Source of the DNA: Neptunicoccus sediminis
GTDB lineage: Bacteria > Pseudomonadota > Alphaproteobacteria > Rhodobacterales > Rhodobacteraceae
NCBI RefSeq assembly: GCF_001719615.1
Contig: NZ_MDVX01000001.1
Coordinates: forward strand, 124,001 to 188,000
Direction: 5' to 3'
Length of the DNA: 64,000 nt
Positions within the stretch are counted from its first letter, which is position 1. Every line of letters begins with the position of its first letter. Made by a program: the position numbers and the translations under genes. The notes under the pieces were generated by a model. It was not told the DNA's origin. It saw only the letters and a list, made by a program, of their open reading frames with translations, and did no database searches. This document shows positions 55,701-64,000 of the stretch, piece by piece.

Positions 55701-58484
55701 AAACTGGTCTCCGGTGAAAACCTGCTGCAACTGATTGGTAAGGATCCCTTCGGCAATATCCGCAAGTCCGCAGAAATCCGCGTTTTCGCGCCGGGCAATG
55801 CCGAAAAAATCAAACTCCTTGGCCCTAAAGCGGCGTCAGCCTCCCCAACGGAGCGGGTAAAATTCACAGTCCAAATCCTCGACATGAAAGGCGAACCTGT
55901 GAAAGCAGCCACGGTGGTGACGCTGAACGCACGGCGCGGCATCTGGGACGTAAAAGACATTCGCGCCAATCAACCCGGTGTGCAAATCTATGTGGATAGC
56001 GGCATTGCGGAAATAAATCTGATCCCACCCCAATCGGCCGGACCGGATCTGCTGAGCGCGCAAAGCGGCACCCTTGGACGGGCCGAAGCCTCCATCCTGT
56101 TTTCCCCCAATCTGGATGAACGCATTTTGGTTGGTGTTCTGGAAGGAACAATTTCCGACCAGTCCGGTGCGCAGCTTCTTAACAAAGGAGAATTTAGCGC
56201 CTTTGAAGACACAAACACCGGATTGCGTGGAGAGATTTTCCTTAAAGGACGCGTTGGTCGGGAAACCCTGATGACCCTGCGCTACAGCAGCGACAGCGAT
56301 GAAGACGACCGCCTGTTTCGCGACATCAACACTGACGAAAGCTATCCGGTTTACGGAGATGAATCCGAACGGGGCTATGACGGTCAGTCCTCCAGTGACC
56401 TCTATGTTAGCTTTGAGCGGGGCGCGTCCTCTGTGGTGTACGGTGACATCGCCATCGAGCCGGGCGCCTCTGCTTTTGAGCTGGGTGGTTTTCGCACCGT
56501 GACAACCGGCGTAAAGGCCAGTTGGCAGGGCGAACGCACACGGGTAACGGCCTTTGCCGCCCGGACATCGCAGGAAATTCGCACGCTCGAAATCGCAGGG
56601 CGCGGCGTTTCCGGCCCTTACGACGTCGATCTCACCGGTTATCAGGAAGGGTCCGATCAGGTCGATGTGATTGTGCGGGATCGTGACACAGGCGTAATCC
56701 TGTCAGAGACACGCCTGCGCCGCATGTCCGATTATCTGCTGGATTTCTTTCTTAATACCATCGTCTTTGACACCCCGCTGCGGCAGGCCGATGCGCTGGG
56801 CAATCCGGTATCCTTTCGGATCACCTACAATGTCGAAGGCAGCGGCGGCGAAAAATACTGGCTTTACGGTGTCGAAGCAATTTCCGAGCTGAACGACCGA
56901 CTGGCCATCGGCGCTCGCGCAATCCATTCTGACGGTGCGGCTGGTACTGAGGAGCGGTATAAAATCTACTCCGCCTTCTTGCAGAACAAGATCAGCGACA
57001 AAGCCACATTTGAGGCAGAAGTGGCTCAGGCAGAAGACGGGTTTGGACGGCGGGGATATGCCGGGCGCATTGCCTATGACTATGTCTCCGATGACACACG
57101 ATTCCGGTTTGAAGCGGCCCGCACCAGTTTGAAATTTGCGCCCCTCGGCTCAAACGTTCGCGCTGGCATGGCACAGATCTCTCTTGATTATGAAAAGCGC
57201 CTGAGCGACAGCAGAACTCTGGTTGCATCCGCAGACTACCAATCAGATTTTTCAACGAAACAGGAAACACTCGGCGCCGAAATTCTGGTGCGCGGTGTGG
57301 TTGATGAAACACTGACACGCGCCTCCGGCTTCCGCATGGTTGTGGAAAAGTCGCCGGCTGACAAAAGAAGCACCACCTACTTCAAGGATGAGGCAGTCTG
57401 GCGTCCGGTTTCTACACCCGGCATGGTGTTGAAATTTGTGAACGAAGTGCCTCTCACAGGCGAGGATCAGGGTAAATTTATCGTCGCGGCCGATTATCGT
57501 GTGCGTGACGATCTGCGGGTCTTTGGTGAATTCGAACTGTCTTACGGTGATCTGGGCGACAAGCTGACCCGCGCCCATATCGGTGTTGAATACCGTGTAA
57601 ACCACTGGCTGGATGGGCGTACCGAAGTGACTGCAAATCCCGGCGATCTCGGGGACGACCTTCTGGTTCAAGGTTTCTCTACACGGCTTGAGCTGAATGA
57701 GCGTACGTCGGTCGATATGTCGCTTGAACACTCTTTGAACCTGTCAGATCCTGACTCCGGTTTGACAAGCATCGCCCTTGGCGGCTCTTGGGAATCCCGT
57801 GACGGCAACTGGGTCGCAGAGGCTAATCTGGATCAGACATTTGAGAAGACGGGCAACACATTTTATGCGGATGTCGGTCTGGCAGGCGAAATCAGCCCGG
57901 GCGTGACTCTTCTCGCACGGGGTCGTCATGCCCGCGACGGGCGGGCCGGCCAAAATGCAAGAATCCGCGAGCGTCTGCGCGTCGGTGCGGCTTACCGTCC
58001 GCTGGATGATGCGCGATTTAAAGCTCTCGGGTGGTACGAATACAAACGGGATCGCGACATCAACGAAGAAACGCAACATTTGTGGTCGCTTGCCGGCACT
58101 TGGGATATGCAACCTGATCTGCGCGTAAACGGCAAATATGCCGGTCAGTATTCCAACCTGAGCGCCCCTCTCGGCGGGATCGAAACAGCGAGCTTGACGC
58201 AACTTCTGCAAGCTGGCGTGACATGGGACGCTTTGCCCGAAAAGTTGGAGCTAACCGGAAACGTCTATCACATGTGGGATGATGACGGATTTGCGGCGCA
58301 GGCCTACGGGATCGAGGCGGGATATGTGTTTGCAAAAGGGGCGATGCTGTCGGTCGGGTACAACCATGCCACCGAACAACTTCCGTTCCAGAGCCGTCAT
58401 TTTCAGAAAGGTTTATATTTGCGACTGCGTCTAAAACTGACGGAGAACCTGTGGGATCAGTTGGATAATTTCCTGTCCCAATGA
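52743..58484 (+). CDS. Giant surface protein, DUF11/SdrD modules with probable beta-barrel C-terminus
   Basis: 1913 aa with signal peptide (IAPG mature start). Modules in order: calcium-loop-bearing DUF11-like domains (IDANGNGVIDAGEREIL near residue 130); a carboxypeptidase-regulatory-like domain (about 485-540); a DUF11 domain (about 595-720); an SdrD B-like domain with DCNGNGVRDSADELGVAG (about 730-795); a Big-type Ig domain (about 1035-1110). From about 1120 to the end come alternating amphipathic strands (e.g. RIAYDYVSDDTRFRFEAART, TLVASADYQSDF) expected of an outer-membrane beta barrel. Probably anchors the exported proteins of the cluster. The barrel is inferred. Confidence 0.88.
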   Translation: MLCSAFKKITKSCRALILGTALGLSVSGPAVSEIAPGGSIIRNIASATYFHRGLGISETVRSNPVEALVREVPALEITGLTDLRLSRGAFAEHAYEITNTGNVDLVYSAWIKNAEKTLMLTDTGLFIDANGNGVIDAGEREILKGDTLPIATSETVKLIYRFRVSATARLDDSEVSSLRISAASASSGESVKAEGEALGKVIIVDQALQLRKKLARRDAPEGEIATFTLALRNNAESIVTAYSALDGQSIFLDGVSFRGIVLRDAIPLNTTLLSATPAGKMVVGYHLRGQGKHSYQTGMPEDLSTVDAVAFLHDGDYGIGHSTDVSFDVLISDHLGPVSVENTALTYMVVDGVPTEIPSNTVSFDRVSDVTSTLEFIDPDTDTPAKTSDLDRDTRLMLTSGACNTSATVDVVTIEVTSTITNDMETVTATETGANTGIFTTTLLPIAQMSFPKSGDGVIASAPGDNLQARAECREQTVFDTLLVRPGSYVFNSLTNETISNATVQLLNRAGKVVAEAISDSSGFFALGDISKGRYTTRVLPPADFAFASKRTDFRGYARNVDAKASYGTRFRHGGGPVFPMDIPLDPFYGVPLSIEKSANKRQAQTGDFVTYTVRAQNGMNQALTQAIVVDALPRGAVYVEGTALVDGVAIDQPTVEATGAHRFSLGTIPPLETVGLTYVLRFTPSARSGDRVNSAYLIGQQAGSGEPRRSNTAQATVALDTSNGVFSRKATIIGSVFMDCNGNGVRDSADELGVAGVRIITQEGLMVVTDADGKYSLFGLRPVSHVLALQNSTLPDNSKPVVSRVADMGQAGSRLVALKRGEIRSEDFPLEACTADVMDEVSARRDTLRNTDSEGLRSFTELPVDISSNTPQSVRSEAGLATSTQIVGGIRIEDSALAPAGEDEALSETKKTLEDVIKSLSPAIGFMGLSDQERLTRRTLSLRVKGPADLGLDLIVNGQKIGSSRIGERSTWAGGNVQAIEYVAVKLVSGENLLQLIGKDPFGNIRKSAEIRVFAPGNAEKIKLLGPKAASASPTERVKFTVQILDMKGEPVKAATVVTLNARRGIWDVKDIRANQPGVQIYVDSGIAEINLIPPQSAGPDLLSAQSGTLGRAEASILFSPNLDERILVGVLEGTISDQSGAQLLNKGEFSAFEDTNTGLRGEIFLKGRVGRETLMTLRYSSDSDEDDRLFRDINTDESYPVYGDESERGYDGQSSSDLYVSFERGASSVVYGDIAIEPGASAFELGGFRTVTTGVKASWQGERTRVTAFAARTSQEIRTLEIAGRGVSGPYDVDLTGYQEGSDQVDVIVRDRDTGVILSETRLRRMSDYLLDFFLNTIVFDTPLRQADALGNPVSFRITYNVEGSGGEKYWLYGVEAISELNDRLAIGARAIHSDGAAGTEERYKIYSAFLQNKISDKATFEAEVAQAEDGFGRRGYAGRIAYDYVSDDTRFRFEAARTSLKFAPLGSNVRAGMAQISLDYEKRLSDSRTLVASADYQSDFSTKQETLGAEILVRGVVDETLTRASGFRMVVEKSPADKRSTTYFKDEAVWRPVSTPGMVLKFVNEVPLTGEDQGKFIVAADYRVRDDLRVFGEFELSYGDLGDKLTRAHIGVEYRVNHWLDGRTEVTANPGDLGDDLLVQGFSTRLELNERTSVDMSLEHSLNLSDPDSGLTSIALGGSWESRDGNWVAEANLDQTFEKTGNTFYADVGLAGEISPGVTLLARGRHARDGRAGQNARIRERLRVGAAYRPLDDARFKALGWYEYKRDRDINEETQHLWSLAGTWDMQPDLRVNGKYAGQYSNLSAPLGGIETASLTQLLQAGVTWDALPEKLELTGNVYHMWDDDGFAAQAYGIEAGYVFAKGAMLSVGYNHATEQLPFQSRHFQKGLYLRLRLKLTENLWDQLDNFLSQ

Positions 58485-58537
58485 ACGAGCGCAGTCTGGA
58501 AAAGCGGGAGCATGACGCAATTTCTGGCCTGAACTCT

Positions 58538-58568
58538 AAAGGCGGCACCCATCGGTGCCGCCTTTTCT
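58538..58568. terminator. Terminator between the DUF11 operon and the LuxR regulator
   Basis: AAAGGCGGCACC and GGTGCCGCCTTTTCT around CATC; serves both convergent genes. Confidence 0.9.
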
Positions 58569-58594
58569 ATTAATAAAACGTGACCTTCCGTCCT

Positions 58595-59206
58595 TTAAAT
58601 AAATCCGGCATCTCGCGCAATCATGGCTGCATGAGTCCGGTTGCGGGCGTTCAGTTTTATGCTAAGCGTTTTCAGATGGAGCTTGACCGTAACCTCCTGA
58701 AGATCGAGTTCGCGGGCAATTTCTTTATTGGCCAGTCCCTTGGACAATCCGGTTAGAACTTCCTTCTCTCTTGTGGAAAGGAGCGTATCAAATTCGTGGT
58801 CATTTTCGGTACGGTTTGCCATAAAACTGACCGGCGCGAATGTCTCACCTTCAGCCATGAAGCGGACAGCGTTAAGGAGCGATCTCGCTGACATGGTTTT
58901 GGGTAAAAAACCGGCGGACCCCGCATCCAGAGCGGCCTCCGCGATAGACGCCGTGGCGGTGCCGGATATAATTCCGACCGGTTTCTGGCAATTCGCTTCC
59001 AGCGCCTTGGTCAGTCCGGACAGGCCGTTCATTCCCGGCATGTCGAAATCCAGAAGCACCAGATCGAAGGGGCCATCAGAGCTGATTAAGGTCAAAGCTT
59101 CATGAAGGTTGGCAGAGCGTGACACCTCAATATCAGCTTCAGACTGGATGTAGGATGCAATCGTATCACGAACCAGATCGTGGTCATCTGCTATCAGTAT
59201 TTTCAT
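58595..59206 (-). CDS. NarL/FixJ-type response regulator
   Basis: 203 aa. Receiver with DDHD at residues 7-10 and phospho-acceptor Asp53 in LLDFDMPGM, then a LuxR-type HTH (STREKEVLTGLSKGLANKEIARELDLQEVTVKLHLKTLSIKLNARNRTHAAM). Likely DNA-binding output of the hybrid kinase/Hpt pair nearby. An in-frame ATG lies nine bases upstream of the chosen start (59215). Confidence 0.93.
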   Translation of the reverse strand: MKILIADDHDLVRDTIASYIQSEADIEVSRSANLHEALTLISSDGPFDLVLLDFDMPGMNGLSGLTKALEANCQKPVGIISGTATASIAEAALDAGSAGFLPKTMSARSLLNAVRFMAEGETFAPVSFMANRTENDHEFDTLLSTREKEVLTGLSKGLANKEIARELDLQEVTVKLHLKTLSIKLNARNRTHAAMIARDAGFI

Positions 59207-59621
59207 CTGTCCCATCCCATTTTGCACGTGCTGTCTGCAACCTTGCCTTTTGCAGCGCACCGATTCTCCTACGATCTGCGCTTTGACAATTTGCCGGTTA
59301 CAGCGGTGCGCGTTTCACCTTGTTCGACACGAACCGCGATGCGATTTCAGCGTCTTGCAAAGAGTGTTGTATCCACGAAAAGGTTAACAATTCTTTCAGA
59401 TTTCCAGACCAATTTGATCTTTCTGAATTTTTCCAGAACGACGTGGACTGTCTTGAGATGTTTATTTAGCCCACCCGCGCGGTCGTTATGACTTTTTTAA
59501 TTTTTCTGCGGAATAACACGTTGCGGGATGGAATCCCTGTAATGGCGTTAGGCGCCGGAAAATCGAGAACAGAAAATTGTGGCGGGTCGCTTTATTCATC
59601 TCGTGCACAACAAGTTTATCA
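59207..59621. other. Intergenic region between the regulator and the Hpt gene
   Basis: About 415 bp between divergent genes; AT-rich around 59390-59510. No other coding sequence and no clear operator seen. Confidence 0.45.
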
Positions 59622-60239
59622 ATGCGAAACCGTGAAAAGGTGGTGCCAGCTCTGGAAAAACAACGACAGATTAAACAGATTTTGACTGAACGTTTTGAGC
59701 GGAAAACTGGCAGGCCACGACCGCTGGAGCCAACTTCGCGAGACTTACTTGCGCATCGCCATTTAGTAATTCGAAGCAAGGGTTTGCAATTTACGACGGC
59801 CCGGACAAGCAACCTGATGGATAATCACGATCCGGTCAGCGGGGTATTCCATTGTAAAATAAATGCAGCCCCCGCAGGTGAGAGTCAGCGAAGACCTCCC
59901 CTGCTGTGTCAAATTCAGCTGAGCGAACTCAAGCATGTTTTCGGGGCGGAAGGGTTGTCTGAACGGTTGGAGTCATTTCTGGCTGAGGGGGACAGGATAA
60001 CGGAAACCATCGCTCATCTGACCGCAAGACGCCAGTTTTCGACACTTCAGGCGGCAGCGCATAAATTCGGCGGATCCTGCGCCTTATTTGGTGCAAAGGA
60101 TTTGCTGGAGTCCCTGACCCAATTAGAATTGGCCTGCACGAGAAACGAAGGCGCAAAGGTTAACCGGCACGTAATTCACACGCAAAGCCGATGGTTACAC
60201 ACGAAAGACGCGATGCAGGCTTTACCTTACTTTCGATAA
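59622..60239 (+). CDS. Hpt-domain phosphotransfer protein
   Basis: About 205 aa. The C-terminal part is an Hpt domain: LQAAAHKFGGSCALFGAKDLLESLTQLE, with the phospho-His in AHKFGG. The N-terminal part (EKVVPALEKQRQIKQILTERFERKT) is charged and of unknown role. The start is uncertain: 59622 (MRNREK), 59577, or 59817 (MDNHDP), the last leaving mainly the Hpt domain. It supplies the phosphotransfer step a hybrid kinase needs; the likely donor is the kinase at 47115-48974 and the acceptor the LuxR regulator. Confidence 0.82.
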   Translation: MRNREKVVPALEKQRQIKQILTERFERKTGRPRPLEPTSRDLLAHRHLVIRSKGLQFTTARTSNLMDNHDPVSGVFHCKINAAPAGESQRRPPLLCQIQLSELKHVFGAEGLSERLESFLAEGDRITETIAHLTARRQFSTLQAAAHKFGGSCALFGAKDLLESLTQLELACTRNEGAKVNRHVIHTQSRWLHTKDAMQALPYFR

Positions 60240-60266
60240 TCCATGCATTTTTACCTGAAGCCCGGT

Positions 60267-60851
60267 CTAACCCCCAAGGATTTTTCGGACGTAATTCTGG
60301 GTCTCTTTATAAGGTGGAATACCGTTGTATTTCTTCACGGCACCCGGACCGGCGTTATAGGCCGCCAAAGCGAGTCGCCAGCTTCCAAAACGCTTGAACT
60401 GTTCGCTGAGATAGCGTGCACCGCCTTCAAGGTTTGCATGCGGGTCGTTCGGGTTCACGCCCAACTCTTTCGCGGTTCCCGGCATAAGTTGGGCCAGACC
60501 AATCGCACCTACCGGCGAGCGTGCGTTCTTGTTCCATGCGGATTCCTGCTGGATCAGACGCAAAAACAGGCTTTCGGGAACGTTATGCCGACGGGCCGCT
60601 GCCTTTGCCGAGGACAGATAGGTGGCCATATGACGCCCCCCGAGCCGACCTTTGGTTGACACAACAATGTCTTGCACAACAGGGGCCTTTTGAACCTCTG
60701 CATCCGGCTTGAGAATACCGCGCCGTTGCAGCACATCAATCTGGGATTGGTAGATCGCATATCGTGCCTTGCTTAGCCCGAAGGTATCTTGCGCAACAGC
60801 CGGTGCCGGTGCCATCAGGGCGAGGCAAATTCCAAAGTGTATCCGTTTCAA
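60267..60851 (-). CDS. SLT-family lytic transglycosylase
   Basis: 194 aa with signal peptide (ICLALMAPAPAVA). The transglycosylase domain shows the catalytic Glu103 in IQQESAWNKNARSP, VGAIGLAQLMPGTAKELG and LALAAYNAGPGAVKKY. Cleaves peptidoglycan glycan strands in the periplasm; single-domain. Convergent with the Hpt gene. Confidence 0.94.
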   Translation of the reverse strand: MKRIHFGICLALMAPAPAVAQDTFGLSKARYAIYQSQIDVLQRRGILKPDAEVQKAPVVQDIVVSTKGRLGGRHMATYLSSAKAAARRHNVPESLFLRLIQQESAWNKNARSPVGAIGLAQLMPGTAKELGVNPNDPHANLEGGARYLSEQFKRFGSWRLALAAYNAGPGAVKKYNGIPPYKETQNYVRKILGG

Positions 60852-61047
60852 GGCAAATTCTCCAATTTCGTCTCTGAGGTATATTTACCAGAGACGGACT
60901 GAAAAAATTCTTTTGAAACGGATAGTTAACGTGGAAAAAGGGTAGGCATACTATCCAAACGTATTGCGGCCTTAGCCAAAGAAACAGGGGATTGCCGCCA
61001 AGGTCACAGCGAGCGCTGCCGTGTTTGCCGCGACAGGCCCGTGTTGC

Positions 61048-63564
61048 CTACTCCCGCGCACGCAGGATTCGCGAGGGCGAGGCGGTAAGCGGACGCAAGG
61101 CAAAGACCAGCCCCGCCAACAAAGAGGCAAGCACGCCCCCCGTAATGATCAATATGGCGTTGCCCCAGATCACTTTGAAATCGCTTTCCATGACGAAAGT
61201 CATCACAGCCCAGCCCCCCAGGAGTCCGGCGACCAGTGCTATCACCCCTGCCCCCAATCCCAGCAGCGCGGCTCGCAGGGCAAAACTGCCCAAGATCTGC
61301 GCCCGCGATGCGCCCAGCGTCTTAAGAACAGCCGCTTCATAGGCCCGCGCTTTTTCACCGGCGGCCGCCGCGCCGATCAGCACCAGAAAGCCCGTAACCA
61401 GCGTCATGACTGCGCCGTAACGGGTGGCCGCCGCAATGCCGCCCACCAGCTCCACAACCCGCGCCACTGCATCGCGGATTCGGATCGCGGTGATATTGGG
61501 GTAGGCCGTGGCGAGATCCCGCAGGATCGCGGCTTCGGCGTCTTCTTCGGCATAGACAGTGGAAATCCAGCTGTGAGGCGCACCGGCCAGCGTGTTTGCG
61601 TCCAGCGTCATCACAAAACCGATTCCGGCGTCATCCCAGCTTACATCGCGAAGGCTGGTGATCTCGGCTGTGATGTCACGCCCAAGGATGTTTACCGTAA
61701 CCTCATCGCCCAGCCCCAGCCCGATCTCTGCCGCTTCCTCTGCCGCAAAGCTCATCTGTGGCGGTCCGGTGTAATCTTCGGGCCACCATGCGCCCTCGGT
61801 CAGGGTCGTGCCGTCGGGTTGCGCGCCTGCATAGGTCAGCCCGCGATCCCCGCGAATAACCCAGTGGCCACCGGCGACCTCTTCGGCCGGCTGCCCGTTA
61901 ATAAGGGTAATTACACCGCGCATCATCGGGGCGCTTTCGACGTTATTCACCTTCGGGTCCTCTGCAAGACGCGCACGAAAACCGTCAATCTGGTCGGGCT
62001 GGATGTCCACGAAAAAATAGCTCGGTGCGATTTCGGGCAGCTCGCTGGCGAAAGCATTTCGCAGGTTGCCGTCGATCTCTCCGACAGCAGCCAGAACGCT
62101 TAGCCCGAGACCAAGCGAGAGAACCACCGAGGTGGATTCACCGCCCTTGGCACCAATCGCCCCAAGCGCAAGCCGCAGTCCGGTGCGCCCCCGTGCAGCG
62201 CGGCGCATCCGGCGCGCCAGTGTCCGAATACCCCAAGCCGCCAGCAGCAACAGGACCAAGGCCGCCGCAATGCCTCCGGCAGTCCAGAGTGTCAGGAAAA
62301 CCGTGCCGGAGAACCAGACCGCAAGGGCCAGCAGCAGGCCAACCAGTGCCACCATCACCACCAGATATATGGGTGCCGGAAGGGTATTCGAGCCGGTAAA
62401 TGCATCGCGAAACAGGGTCGCTGCGCGAATGTCACCGGATTTCGCCAGAGGCCAGAGCGTGAAGATCAGCGCAGTTAAAACCCCGTAAACCGCAGCTTCG
62501 ATCAGGGGCTTCGGATAGATTGCAAATTCTGCAGGGATCGGCAGTTGCGCTTCGATCAAAGGGGCGAGCAAGACCGGAAGGCTGCCCCCGATCAAAAGGC
62601 CCAGCGCCACACCAAGTAGGGTCAGAACGCCAATTTGCAGAAAATACGTCAGAAAAATCGTGCGCCGTGTGGCGCCAAGGGTCTTGAGCGTGGCAATCAC
62701 GCCGGTTTTTCCGGCAAGATAGGCCCGAACCGCCGAGGAAATCCCAACACCGCCAACGGCCAATCCCGACAGGCCAACCAGAACCAGAAACGCGCCGATC
62801 CGCTCTACAAAACGCTGTACGCCCCCGGCCCCCTGTCGGCTGTCCCGCCAGCGCAGACCCTTGTCGCGGAACAGGGTTTCAGCCTCTTCCTTCAGGGATT
62901 GCAGCGCGGCACCGTCTGGCAGGTCCAGACGGTATTCGGTAGAATAAAGCGATCCTTCGGCCAGCAAGCCAGAGCCTTCCAATGCAGCGGTCCGCACAAT
63001 CGTACGCGGTCCGAGCCCGAACCCGCCCGAAGCATTATCCGGATAGCGCAGCAGCAGGGCGCTGAGGGTGAAATCCCGCTCCCCCAGCCGAAAACCATCC
63101 CCCACGGTCAGGCCCAACCTGTCCGCAAGCACCCGTTCCATCACCGCCCCTTGCCCCGCCAAAGCCTGCTCCAGCGGCATATCGGGTTCAAGTTGCACAC
63201 CACCAATCAAGGGATATGCACCATCCACAGCGCGGATCTGGGTCAGCCCCCGTTCAGAACCGTTCGGGGTGTCCACCACCACCATTGAGCGGAAATCCAC
63301 GGTTTCGGACATCCGTTCGGAAATTCGCGCCATCCAGTCCAATTCTTCCGCGCTGGCATAACGGTACGTGACCTGAACTTCGGCATCACCGCCCAGCAGG
63401 GCTGCGCCGTCCCGTTTCAAACCGGCCTCAATTCCCGAACGCACGGTGCCAACGGCAGCGATGGCTGCAACGCCCAGCGCAAGACAGGCCAGAAACACCC
63501 GAAAGCCGTGCAAACCGCCGCGCAACTCCCGCTGTGCGAAACGGGACGCAATCCGCAGGCTCAT
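61048..63564 (-). CDS. FtsX/LolC-like ABC transporter permease
   Basis: 838 aa with four TM segments at the N-terminus, middle and C-terminus (RVFLACLALGVAAIAAVG; IGAFLVLVGLSGLAVGGV; AALVLLLLAAWGIRTL; the tail LLASLLAGLVFAL) and two large periplasmic loops. This is the MacB/LolC/FtsX superfamily of long permeases (YbbP-like). Its ATG overlaps the stop of the ATPase gene by four bases. Substrate probably a lipid or lipoprotein, undetermined. Confidence 0.9.
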   Translation of the reverse strand: MSLRIASRFAQRELRGGLHGFRVFLACLALGVAAIAAVGTVRSGIEAGLKRDGAALLGGDAEVQVTYRYASAEELDWMARISERMSETVDFRSMVVVDTPNGSERGLTQIRAVDGAYPLIGGVQLEPDMPLEQALAGQGAVMERVLADRLGLTVGDGFRLGERDFTLSALLLRYPDNASGGFGLGPRTIVRTAALEGSGLLAEGSLYSTEYRLDLPDGAALQSLKEEAETLFRDKGLRWRDSRQGAGGVQRFVERIGAFLVLVGLSGLAVGGVGISSAVRAYLAGKTGVIATLKTLGATRRTIFLTYFLQIGVLTLLGVALGLLIGGSLPVLLAPLIEAQLPIPAEFAIYPKPLIEAAVYGVLTALIFTLWPLAKSGDIRAATLFRDAFTGSNTLPAPIYLVVMVALVGLLLALAVWFSGTVFLTLWTAGGIAAALVLLLLAAWGIRTLARRMRRAARGRTGLRLALGAIGAKGGESTSVVLSLGLGLSVLAAVGEIDGNLRNAFASELPEIAPSYFFVDIQPDQIDGFRARLAEDPKVNNVESAPMMRGVITLINGQPAEEVAGGHWVIRGDRGLTYAGAQPDGTTLTEGAWWPEDYTGPPQMSFAAEEAAEIGLGLGDEVTVNILGRDITAEITSLRDVSWDDAGIGFVMTLDANTLAGAPHSWISTVYAEEDAEAAILRDLATAYPNITAIRIRDAVARVVELVGGIAAATRYGAVMTLVTGFLVLIGAAAAGEKARAYEAAVLKTLGASRAQILGSFALRAALLGLGAGVIALVAGLLGGWAVMTFVMESDFKVIWGNAILIITGGVLASLLAGLVFALRPLTASPSRILRARE

Positions 63565-64000
63565 TGTGCGGCCCCGGCGCTTGGCTGTGCCGTGTCAATC
63601 CGGCCATCGCGCAGGCGTACCACCCGATCGCAACGTGTCACCAGTTCATTGGCATGTGTCACCATGATCAGGGTCGCGCCGTGACGGTCCCGCAGGCTGA
63701 ACAGCAGGTCCATAATCGCCGCGCCGTTGGTTTCATCCAGATTTCCCGTCGGCTCGTCCGCCAGCAAAATGCGGGGGCGGGTTGCACTGGCACGGGCCAG
63801 CGCCACGCGCTGTTGTTCGCCGCCGGACATCTGGCTCGGATAATGGTCCACCCGCGCCGCCAGACCGACCGCCTGCAGTTCGGCCTCTGCACGCGCAAAA
63901 GCGTCCTTCACGCCGGACAGCTCCAGCGGGGTCGCGACATTTTCCAGCGCGGTCATTGTCGGTATCAGGTGGAAAGATTGAAAGACCACCCCCATATTAT
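63561..64000 (-). CDS. ABC transporter ATP-binding protein, C-terminal part
   Basis: The gene runs past base 64000; Walker A is outside. Seen here: Q-loop [18 protein letters not shown], signature [13 protein letters not shown], Walker [14 protein letters not shown] and the H-loop VTHANEL. Typical MacB/LolD/YbbA-type ATPase, coupled by overlap to the FtsX-like permease. The window lacks its start. Confidence 0.93.
   Translation of the reverse strand, partial: NMGVVFQSFHLIPTMTALENVATPLELSGVKDAFARAEAELQAVGLAARVDHYPSQMSGGEQQRVALARASATRPRILLADEPTGNLDETNGAAIMDLLFSLRDRHGATLIMVTHANELVTRCDRVVRLRDGRIDTAQPSAGAAQ

Overview
The window reads as chromosomal DNA of a marine Roseobacter-type alphaproteobacterium (Rhodobacterales). 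Support: murA, a DUF2948 gene and hisD in tandem; a complete alphaproteobacterial general stress response locus (HisKA_2/HWE kinase, EcfG sigma factor, NepR, PhyR); an iorAB-type molybdenum oxidoreductase; a Rhizobium-type asparaginase; and gene-dense, overlapping operons of moderate-to-high GC. The genus cannot be fixed from the sequence.

Layout. 1-2253: cell-wall/histidine operon (murA, DUF2948, hisD, minus strand) and tRNA-Thr(GGT). 2236-7897: a 5.7-kb integrative element in the tRNA-Thr gene. It is bounded by an 18-bp direct repeat of the tRNA 3' end and has matching putative arm sites inside both ends. It encodes a P4-type integrase, an AlpA-like regulator, a tightly coupled four-gene HTH operon that may include a replication-type protein with iteron-like repeats, and AT-rich cargo of unknown function: a two-gene unit at 2717-3983 and a zinc-ribbon gene at 5643-6545. 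7943-12970: general stress response core and likely targets (Dps, DUF1328, DUF883, YqjE-like). EcfG-type promoter motifs (GGAAC-N16/17-CGTT) can be read here, including a palindrome that offers one on each strand between nepR-ecfG and phyR.

12985-24219: isoquinoline-1-oxidoreductase-like Mo/FeS enzyme with its own cytochrome c and a divergent AraC-type regulator; an Lrp-type RAM protein; a kynurenine-formamidase-like hydrolase; DUF2147; MDR and SDR oxidoreductases; and an RTX calcium-binding secreted protein. 24519-38395: asd, a MuiA-family protein, beta-carbonic anhydrase, asparaginase, IalB-like protein, rlmN, two L,D-transpeptidase-like proteins, a CAP lipoprotein, a small Ser-rich membrane peptide, and an SDR-queG-GST-mtgA block. 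38516-46934: gltB/gltD, uppP, an NDUFA9-like protein and tRNA-Leu(CAG).

47115-60239: a module that stands out. Three co-directional genes (170, 885 and 1913 aa) encode exported DUF11/SdrD-type proteins; the last probably ends in an outer-membrane beta barrel. They are flanked by a soluble hybrid histidine kinase, a LuxR-type response regulator and a separate Hpt protein, together a possible phosphorelay. 60267-64000: SLT lytic transglycosylase and an ABC transporter of the FtsX/LolCDE type, whose ATPase gene runs off the end.

Most promising candidates for something undescribed: the cargo of the tRNA-Thr element, and the DUF11 surface-protein operon with its putative private phosphorelay.
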